DNA of 20,066 nucleotides from assembly GCA_015229095.1 (NCBI GenBank), contig JADGCE010000034.1, forward strand, positions 1 through 20,066, read 5' to 3'. Shown one piece after another: positions 8,377 through 13,850 of the stretch. Made by a program: the position numbers and the translations under genes. The number at the start of each line of letters is the position of its first letter. The stretch's first letter is position 1. Under the pieces are notes generated by a model. It worked only from the letters and a program-made list of their open reading frames with translations, was not told the origin of the DNA and did not search any database. Source of the DNA: Magnetococcales bacterium. Lineage in GTDB: Bacteria > Pseudomonadota > Magnetococcia > Magnetococcales > Magnetaquicoccaceae.

Positions 8377-8511
8377 GGTCCCACCTTCATCCGGTTCCAT
8401 ACTTCACAATTAAATAACCCCCCATTCAATCTATCGGATAATTTTTCCCCTCCATGAGAAAATAATGGCCCGGAGGCCAAAAAAAAGCCCTCTTTTTCCG
8501 GCGCGGGGTGA

Positions 8512-9189
8512 TCAGGATTGGATCTGCTTGAGAGCGTTGGAAAATTTCAACAGGTAGGAGACCATCTCATGGAGGTTGGTCATGGGGAGTGTGCTGCTCT
8601 CCTGTGCGCGTCTCTGGGCCAGGCGTTGTCCACGGGCGATCGCGTCGGGCACGGCGTGGGCCATGCTGGCGAAGAGGGCATGGGGATCCTGGGAGGGAAC
8701 CGCGCTCAGATGGTGCGCCCATTGCGTTTGGATCCACTCCGACACCCCCTCCTCGTGCTGCCATCCCTGCGGGGGGAGATCCTGTATGTGCAGCAACCAC
8801 CAGAGGTCGAAGGAAGGGATCACAATAATCTGTTGAAAAAAGAAGGAATATTTAATATCCCCCCCTGTCGTGGGAGGGAGAGGGAAGGCGGCTGTTTCCG
8901 CAGCTGTTGCAGGGCAGGAGAGGCTGTAAAAACGCTGAAAAGGGCCGTTTGTCGCACAGACCCGCAAACCATGGGCCAGGATGGCGGAGCTCTCTTCCGT
9001 GGAGCAGGAGACGATCTGGACGCTTCCATGCAGCTGCAGGTGTTGCACCAGGGCCATCAGATAGGGGGTGGCTTGTGGACCGCACGCCACCAGCAGACCA
9101 CCCCGCCTGTTCCGGGTTGGGGGGCGGCGTTCCAGGGAGTGGTTGGGGCGTTCCTTGCGTTGCGGCCAGCCAGGTGGAGGCGATTTCAC
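8512..9189 (-). CDS. RloB-like (AbiLii-type) protein with degenerate acidic motifs
   Basis: The 225-aa product aligns by eye with the RloB family, the partner of AAA15 ATPases in AbiL-type phage-defence pairs. GLLVACGPQATPYLMALVQH (31-50) sits where the family has a hydrophobic strand plus C-E-G-E-x-T-E. PSFDLWWLLHI (125-135) matches the S-N-P-x-F-E-L-W-L-L-L-H motif, and TNLHEMVSYLLKF (204-216) matches the C-terminal helix. The acidic residues of the first motif are gone, and the D-R-D motif expected near residues 88-95 is replaced by a serine/alanine/proline-rich stretch. The start is the GTG at 9189, with AAGGAG 7 nt upstream and overlapping the ATPase stop by one base; GTG 9198 is the alternative. 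Tight coupling argues for a joint role with the ATPase. Family assignment is by recalled consensus, not by search. Confidence 0.62.
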   Translation of the reverse strand: MKSPPPGWPQRKERPNHSLERRPPTRNRRGGLLVACGPQATPYLMALVQHLQLHGSVQIVSCSTEESSAILAHGLRVCATNGPFQRFYSLSCPATAAETAAFPLPPTTGGDIKYSFFFQQIIVIPSFDLWWLLHIQDLPPQGWQHEEGVSEWIQTQWAHHLSAVPSQDPHALFASMAHAVPDAIARGQRLAQRRAQESSTLPMTNLHEMVSYLLKFSNALKQIQS

Positions 9190-10463
9190 TACCCCCACTC
9201 CTTGAACCTTTTCAAGGCGGGCACCGCGCCAAAGTGACCTTCCAGATAGCGTCGTTGCAGGGCTTCGCCCCGCTCGATGTCAAAGTCTGAAATGGGGTAG
9301 AGCTCGCTGCAACGCTCTCGACTTTTTTCCACCATCCAGAACTGATCCCGACGCAGGTAGGTATTATCCAGCAGGGCGGTGTCGTGGGTGGTGCTGATCA
9401 ATTGGGCATTGCCCTTGTTGGCGGTGGCATCGTGAAACATGCCGTAGAGAAAGCGCACCAGATGGTGATGCAGGCTGGTATCCATCTCATCCATGAACAA
9501 CACCCGTCCCTCTGTCAGGATATTGATCCATGGCCAGGCGATGGAGAACAATTTTTGTGTGCCACGGGATTCCGACTCCCAGGAGAGCTGGACGGTTGTA
9601 CCGGTATCGGCGGTGGAGCGTTCCAGGGTGATATCGATGATCTCTTGCCCGGACATCTCCAGTTGCAAGGCGTTGCGCACCCCTTCCGGGAGATCCTCCA
9701 TGCCCAACTCACCGATTTTACGGGTCTCCACGCGAATGCCCTCCACATCCATATCCGCCTGATTGAGAAATTTGAGCACCAGCAAACGCCCTTCGGCACT
9801 TTGGCAGAGGGAGGCGGAAAGTTCCCGACCGATTTCGGCGTGGGGTCTGAAGACGCGCAATTTTTTGTCAAACCAGTCGAAGACGGGCCGCAGAGAGGTG
9901 CAGTTGAGCTGGATGGCGGTGGAGAGAAAGAGCGCGTTGCTCCGGGTGGCATCGCGCCACACTTCCCGGTTGCCAGAGAGAAATTTTTTGTTCAGGTTCC
10001 AGGTCTCTTGGCCGGTGCTGCGGTCAAAATAGCGTTCAAACCAGCGTTGGGGGCGGGCATTGGGATAGGCCAGCAGCCACTCGTGATGCACCCGCTCCCG
10101 GTCAGCGGCAAAGCCGTACTGATAGCGCACCCCCTCTGCGATAAAAATCATTTCAAAGGTGCTGGGTTCCTGCGTGTTGCGGCTGTTCAGCAAAAACGGG
10201 CGGACATCGATGGGATCGCTGACCTGTCTTTTGGTGGAGTTGAGTACGAAATCCCACATGAACAGCGCACCCCGGATAATGTTGCTCTTGCCGGCCGCGT
10301 TGGGGCCATAGATCACGGCAGATTTGAGCAGACGGGGCAGGCGGGACAAATCGGTGGCAAAGGTGTTGTGTGGCAGCTCCCGGTAGAGACCGCTGGCGGT
10401 CATACTCAGGGTCTGTCGTTCGCAAAAAGACAGATAGTTGCCGAGACTGAACTCAATGAGCAT
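9189..10463 (-). CDS. AAA15/RloA-type (AbiLi-like) ATPase
   Basis: This is a 424-aa ABC/SMC-like ATPase of the family often annotated AAA15 or RloA. It opens with MLIEFSLGNYLSFCERQ, the usual N-terminal strand. Walker A is GPNAAGKS (53-60), a signature-like SRGTQKLF precedes Walker B LFMDEMDTSLH (D325, E326), and the switch histidine is in STTHDTALLD. These proteins hydrolyse ATP and act as sensor or regulator of a nuclease-like partner in defence systems such as AbiL, RloAB and PARIS (family knowledge). The ATG at 10463 follows a long GGAGG-rich stretch; upstream in-frame codons to 10556 lack homology. The partner gene begins at its stop codon. A stretch of 196 bp separates it from the acidic membrane-protein gene upstream. 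Confidence 0.88.
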   Translation of the reverse strand: MLIEFSLGNYLSFCERQTLSMTASGLYRELPHNTFATDLSRLPRLLKSAVIYGPNAAGKSNIIRGALFMWDFVLNSTKRQVSDPIDVRPFLLNSRNTQEPSTFEMIFIAEGVRYQYGFAADRERVHHEWLLAYPNARPQRWFERYFDRSTGQETWNLNKKFLSGNREVWRDATRSNALFLSTAIQLNCTSLRPVFDWFDKKLRVFRPHAEIGRELSASLCQSAEGRLLVLKFLNQADMDVEGIRVETRKIGELGMEDLPEGVRNALQLEMSGQEIIDITLERSTADTGTTVQLSWESESRGTQKLFSIAWPWINILTEGRVLFMDEMDTSLHHHLVRFLYGMFHDATANKGNAQLISTTHDTALLDNTYLRRDQFWMVEKSRERCSELYPISDFDIERGEALQRRYLEGHFGAVPALKRFKEWG

Positions 10464-10659
10464 CGTTTCCCCTCCCCCCTCCTCCGACAAGCGGACGCCG
10501 GATCGGGCAGACCGCAGAGTCCAAAAAATCACAGGCACCGGCAACGACCGGCGCACCGGTTGGTGTGGAAGCTAACCGCACAGAATCACCTGTTTTTTTG
10601 TAGGAATGATCGCCGTGTCATGGTGCACCAACCGATCTGTTGCCTGTTCCCAACCTGCT

Positions 10660-12198
10660 CTAAAGATGCGATGCCCCATCTTTTTGAGGCTTTTGCGGAG
10701 CGGAGACCGGGGCGGTGCCGCTGAAATCCACCTGAAAGCGGCTGGCCTCTCCCGGTGGATTGACAAAAATAGCCTGGAACGGCACCCGTTTGCCCGTCCA
10801 GGCAGACTCGCCGGGTGTGCGCTCCTGGCCTTGCAGACGGATCATGGCCTGCAGGGCCTGTTCTCCGCTGCCATCCAGAATTTTTTGATCGACAACGCGC
10901 CCAGGAACCACCTGAGTGGTCAGCAATGTGTTGTTTTTCTCATCCAACAGGGAGATTTGCACCCAGGGCGGGAAAGGGGTGCTGCCGTTGTTGGTCACTT
11001 CGCCTTGTACCAGCAGCATCAGCCCGAAACTCTGTTGCCGCCACGAGCTGGCGATACTGGAGAGCTGATAGGGGCTGCGCCAGTTGAACCAGGCATACTC
11101 CCACCAGGCAGTGCGGGAGAGGAGAAACAGCATCAACAGCAGCAGCGCACCTGCCGCCGCCCACAGGGGCTTTGCCAGGGGCGACATCCCGCCGCCGGAA
11201 GCCGGGCGGGCCGCCTTTTTTCGCGTCATGCCACCGGTTGCCGGTTTCGCCATTGTGGCGCGGGCAGGCATCTCTTCGACCGCCCGTGGCTCTTTGGAGA
11301 GCGCCACGCCGCCAGGCTTGGCCTGGGCGGGCAGATCGAAGCGGGGTTCTATCTTGTCGAGCTTGCCCAGGTCGTCGGGGGATACCACCCGGGTATCCTC
11401 CTCACCGGGCCAGGGCTCCTCCTCGGATGACCAGGGTCCACCTCCCTCCTCCGGCAGCAGCTCCCCCTCTTCCAAAGGCAGATAGTGCTCCTTGGCAGCG
11501 GCGATGAGATCATCCTCCTCCTCCTCTTCTTCAAGGTGGGGTTCCCGCACGGGGCGTCCCATGGCCAGTTGGGTAACGGCCTCGTCATCGCTCTCCTGCT
11601 CGGAGTGCCCCCCTGCTTCCAGCCGTCCGGCCTGGGCCATCAGCTGGGTGGCGGCCTCGTCATCCTCCTCCAGGCCTGCGGAATCCTCCTCCATCTCCTC
11701 CAGAACCCGCAATTCCGGATCGCCGTCCAGATCGATTTCACCCAGATCATCGGAGGGGGTTGCCCACTCCTCCTCTTCCTCCTCGATGAGCGGGAGATCT
11801 TCCGGATGCTCCTCCTGCATATCCCCCAACAGCTCCTCCAGATGTTCCGGATCCTGGGTCATCTCCTCTGTCATGGGGGAAGAGCCTGGGGTGGCCGACG
11901 GGAGGCTCTCCTCATCTTCCAGTTCAGAAGCCAGGGAAAATGCATCGGCCTCCATGCCAGCCGAATCGAAGGGATCCTCCTCTGTCTCTGTCATCAGGGC
12001 GTCCAGGGACTCCTGTTCCGGTTCATCCAGGGCGGTTGACGGGGGATCTGCGGATTTGACGGCATTCGAGACAGGTTTTGGGGCCTCTTGGAAAAATAAG
12101 CTTTCACAATTTGCACATTTCAGATTGCGACCGTTCGGTTGCAATACGTCGTCTGGTACGTCAAATTGTTGATGACACTTGTCGCACTGAACAATCAC
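10660..12198 (-). CDS. MJ0042 zinc-ribbon, acidic, single-pass membrane protein (DUF3426-like C-terminus)
   Basis: The 512-aa product starts with an MJ0042-type zinc ribbon (C5-x2-C8 and C28-x2-C31, within IVQCDKCHQQFDVPDD and LKCANCESLFF). Residues about 55-290 are extremely acidic and probably disordered, with long Glu runs and a duplicated element (DDEAATQL and DDEAVTQL). One membrane segment lies at about 347-368 (WAAAGALLLLMLFLL). The last 140 residues (LMLLVQGEVTNNGSTPFP; VPGRVVDQKIL) look like the DUF3426 beta-rich domain, which would be periplasmic. It starts with GTG at 12198; GGAG lies about 7 nt upstream. No function is established for this architecture. Transcription of it diverges from gcvH; a candidate minus-strand promoter (TTGCCC-18-CATAAT, about 12384-12413) overlaps the gcvH leader. 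Confidence 0.85.
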   Translation of the reverse strand: MIVQCDKCHQQFDVPDDVLQPNGRNLKCANCESLFFQEAPKPVSNAVKSADPPSTALDEPEQESLDALMTETEEDPFDSAGMEADAFSLASELEDEESLPSATPGSSPMTEEMTQDPEHLEELLGDMQEEHPEDLPLIEEEEEEWATPSDDLGEIDLDGDPELRVLEEMEEDSAGLEEDDEAATQLMAQAGRLEAGGHSEQESDDEAVTQLAMGRPVREPHLEEEEEEDDLIAAAKEHYLPLEEGELLPEEGGGPWSSEEEPWPGEEDTRVVSPDDLGKLDKIEPRFDLPAQAKPGGVALSKEPRAVEEMPARATMAKPATGGMTRKKAARPASGGGMSPLAKPLWAAAGALLLLMLFLLSRTAWWEYAWFNWRSPYQLSSIASSWRQQSFGLMLLVQGEVTNNGSTPFPPWVQISLLDEKNNTLLTTQVVPGRVVDQKILDGSGEQALQAMIRLQGQERTPGESAWTGKRVPFQAIFVNPPGEASRFQVDFSGTAPVSAPQKPQKDGASHL

Positions 12199-12235
12199 AT
12201 CACCACTCCAATACCTGAAAAACCAGTCAATCCGG

Positions 12236-12425
12236 GGGTTAAAGAGGTAAACCCTGCCGGGTGGTACGCAAACATTGCGCCAATACAGTCAAAGGCTGCA
12301 CCTCCGGGTCAGGGGTATGGGCCGCGACGAGGCCGGTCGGAAGCCAAACGAGGAATGGCCTTGAGGTTGGCTTCCAGGGGAGGTATTATGCCACCCTCTT
12401 AGGCAAAAGGGCAACCGGGCCACTT
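12236..12425 (+). promoter_or_regulatory. Glycine-riboswitch-like leader of gcvH
   Basis: The segment CTCTTAGGCAAAAGGGCA (12396-12413) matches the conserved 3' core of the gcvT/glycine riboswitch, CUCUCAGGCAAAAGGACA, at 16 of 18 positions, and it lies 40 nt before a glycine-cleavage gene. Upstream, AGGGG near 12310 can close a P1 stem with CCTCT (12395-12399). GGAAGCCAA (12339-12347) pairs perfectly with TTGGCTTCC (12367-12375), and CGCAAACATTGCG (about 12267-12279) forms another hairpin. CAGTCAAAGGC (12286-12297) could be a degraded first-aptamer core, so a tandem arrangement is possible. The outer limits given are estimates. Glycine binding would be expected to raise gcvH expression; this is inferred from the class. 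Confidence 0.6.
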
Positions 12426-12454
12426 CACCGCATCACAGGATTGAGGAGTCAGAC

Positions 12455-12850
12455 ATGTCCAACACACCCCCCGAAATTCCCTCGTCGTGCAAGTATACCA
12501 AGGAGCACGAGTGGGCTCGCATGCATGGCTCCGAGGTGGAGGTGGGGATTACGGCCTTCGCTGCCCAACAGCTGGGAGATGTCGTGTTTGTGGAGCTGCC
12601 TGCGGTGGGGCGTGCGTTGACGGCAGGTCAACCCTTTGGGGTGGTCGAGTCGGTCAAATCGGTCTCGGATCTCTTCGCACCCCTCTCCGGGCGGGTGACT
12701 GCCGTCAACACCGAACTGGAAAGCGCCCCGGAACGTCTCAACGAGGCCCCCTACGCCCAGGGTTGGATCCTGCGCATGCAACCGGATGATCTGCAGGCCT
12801 TCCAGAATCTGCTCTCTGCGGAAGAATATGCGACCTGGATCAATCCGTAA
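12455..12850 (+). CDS. gcvH: Glycine cleavage system H protein
   Basis: GcvH carries a lipoyl arm that shuttles the aminomethyl group between the P, T and L proteins of the glycine cleavage complex. The 131-aa product has the family's usual length and motifs: YTKEHEWAR near the N-terminus, VEVGITAFAAQQLGDVVFVELP (29-50), the lipoylation site VESVKSVSD with K68, and the C-terminal GWILRMQPDD. The start is the ATG at 12455 with GAGGAG upstream. No gcvT or gcvP is in the window, so this gcvH stands alone here; it may serve the complex encoded elsewhere or lipoate transfer to other enzymes. The upstream riboswitch-like leader supports a glycine-metabolism role. Confidence 0.97.
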   Translation: MSNTPPEIPSSCKYTKEHEWARMHGSEVEVGITAFAAQQLGDVVFVELPAVGRALTAGQPFGVVESVKSVSDLFAPLSGRVTAVNTELESAPERLNEAPYAQGWILRMQPDDLQAFQNLLSAEEYATWINP

Positions 12851-12860
12851 AAAAAAACGC

Positions 12861-12890
12861 TTGACGTGGCCTTTCAGACCATGCTACCTT
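12861..12890 (+). promoter_or_regulatory. Candidate promoter of the cold-shock gene
   Basis: TTGACG (12861-12866) is followed after 17-18 bp by CTACCT/TACCTT (12884-12890), a reasonable -35/-10 pair. Transcription would begin near 12897, leaving a leader of about 218 nt before the csp start. The transcript would begin almost exactly at a small hairpin, ACCA-CCAA / TTGG-TGGT (12895-12914, one bulged T). Long structured leaders are a known feature of cspA-type genes. Confidence 0.5.
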
Positions 12891-12894
12891 CATG

Positions 12895-13114
12895 ACCATC
12901 CAAGAGTTGGTGGTCGTTAGTCTAACAGAAAGCAGAGCCTCAAAGCCAATGTCTTATCCATGCAGAAACAAAACCTTGCCTTCGTGGTACCAAGTCTCCC
13001 TCGCGGTTCCGACTTATCCATCGTCCGGTCTTCGTCTTGCCATGGGGCTGCCCTCCTCTGTAACATCAAGCGTACTACCATATCGTCTTCTTTTTTTAGC
13101 GGGAGTCTTACAGC
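12895..13114 (+). promoter_or_regulatory. Long 5' leader of the cold-shock gene
   Basis: No coding sequence I can support lies between the putative start site and the csp ATG. The leader opens with a 5' stem-loop (12895-12914) and ends with a pyrimidine-rich stretch (13080-13100) just before GCGGGAG at about 13100-13106. In cspA-type genes such leaders act as RNA thermosensors or stabilise mRNA in the cold; that role is inferred here from position and length. Confidence 0.45.
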
Positions 13115-13327
13115 ATGGCAACTCGTGAGAGTGGGACCGTCAAATGGTTCAACGACAGCAAGGGGTTTGGTTTCATCGAGCGGAGCGGTGGCAAGGGCGA
13201 TGCTTTTGTGCATCATAGCTGCATCGCCGGAGAGGGTTTCAAAACCCTGGCCGAGGGACAGCGGGTCGAGTTCAGCATCACCCAGGGTGAGAAGGGCCCC
13301 AAAGCAGAGAATGTGACCCCTTTATAA
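13115..13327 (+). CDS. Cold-shock protein (CspA family)
   Basis: This is a single cold-shock domain of 70 aa, the usual length for the CspA family, which binds single-stranded RNA and DNA and melts RNA structure. GTVKWFNDSKGFGFI (7-21) contains RNP1 (KGFGFI, 16-21), and DAFVHHS (29-35) is RNP2, with a second His where F is common (VHHS against VHFS). The ending GPKAENVTPL is typical. The start at 13115 follows GGGAG. It has its own promoter candidate and a strong terminator right after the stop, so it is probably monocistronic. Which csp paralogue it is cannot be told from the sequence. Confidence 0.95.
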   Translation: MATRESGTVKWFNDSKGFGFIERSGGKGDAFVHHSCIAGEGFKTLAEGQRVEFSITQGEKGPKAENVTPL

Positions 13328-13344
13328 TGGGGTGAACCACTCCG

Positions 13345-13381
13345 CCGCCGTCCGGGTTGACCCAGACGGCGGTTTTTTTTT
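13345..13381 (+). terminator. Intrinsic terminator of the cold-shock gene
   Basis: CCGCCGTC (13345-13352) pairs perfectly with GACGGCGG (13365-13372) around a 12-nt loop, followed directly by nine T residues (13373-13381). It begins 18 bp after the csp stop. Confidence 0.93.
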
Positions 13382-13423
13382 GGCGTGTCGATGAACGGCT
13401 CTCCACGCCTTGCGGGGGATCTC

Positions 13424-13771
13424 ATGGCATTACCGATTGATCCTGACACTCAGCGCGCTTTGCGCGAGGAGTTGGATGCAGAGGACTTTTTTCAGGTCAT
13501 TCATCTCTATCTGAGCAGCCTCCCTGTTCGGTTGGCGGGCCTGCGGGGGGCGATTGACGACCGGGATGGCATCCTCTTGCAACGTATCGCCCATACATTG
13601 AAAAGTGCCAGTCGTCAGCTCGGCGCCTGGTCACTCGGCACCCTGTGTGAAACCCTGGAGCAGGCCGCTCGTGAGGGGGATCTGCAACAGTCGGCGCAAC
13701 TCTGTTCTGCCGTGGAGCAGGAGGCAGCGGCTGTACGGGATGCCTTGCAACAGATCGCGGCAGAGGGGTGA
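13424..13771 (+). CDS. Hpt histidine phosphotransfer protein
   Basis: The 115-aa product is a single Hpt four-helix domain. Its motif AHTLKSASRQLGA holds the phospho-accepting histidine (H57) in the H-x-L-K-S-x-S context of the family, and the flanking helices are amphipathic. Hpt proteins pass phosphate between receiver domains in multistep phosphorelays. I take the ATG at 13424, with a GGGGG stretch about 7 nt upstream; ATG 13391 and GTG 13385 are in frame but lie directly against the csp terminator and have no ribosome site. It precedes the hybrid kinase by 79 bp on the same strand and is the likely partner of that kinase's receiver domains. Confidence 0.88.
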   Translation: MALPIDPDTQRALREELDAEDFFQVIHLYLSSLPVRLAGLRGAIDDRDGILLQRIAHTLKSASRQLGAWSLGTLCETLEQAAREGDLQQSAQLCSAVEQEAAAVRDALQQIAAEG

Positions 13772-13850
13772 GGGGTACTCTGCAACGATCACGATGGTGA
13801 CATGATGCGCGGGCTCTTTTCCGCAAAAATCTCTGAACAAGGAAACGAAG

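Noticed and set aside
8465..8505. Terminator after the RloB-like gene
   Set aside because: GGCC/GGCC and AAAAAG/CTTTTT stems are short, and the T-run precedes rather than follows the GC stem in the minus direction.
8518..9237. Plus-strand open frame of 239 codons opposite the RloB-like gene
   Set aside because: The minus frame has the coupled start, the AAGGAG site and the RloB-like motifs; the plus frame shows none.
10557..10634. 9-bp inverted repeat CGGTTGGTG / CACCAACCG upstream of the ATPase gene
   Set aside because: The 60-nt loop and short arms make it weak; it could be chance in GC-rich sequence.
9384..10724. Plus-strand open frame of 446 codons
   Set aside because: It is antisense to the AAA15 ATPase, whose motifs are intact, and has no domain or ribosome site of its own.
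11492..12172. Plus-strand serine-rich open frame of 226 codons
   Set aside because: Its serine runs are the reverse complement of the Glu codons in the acidic membrane protein.
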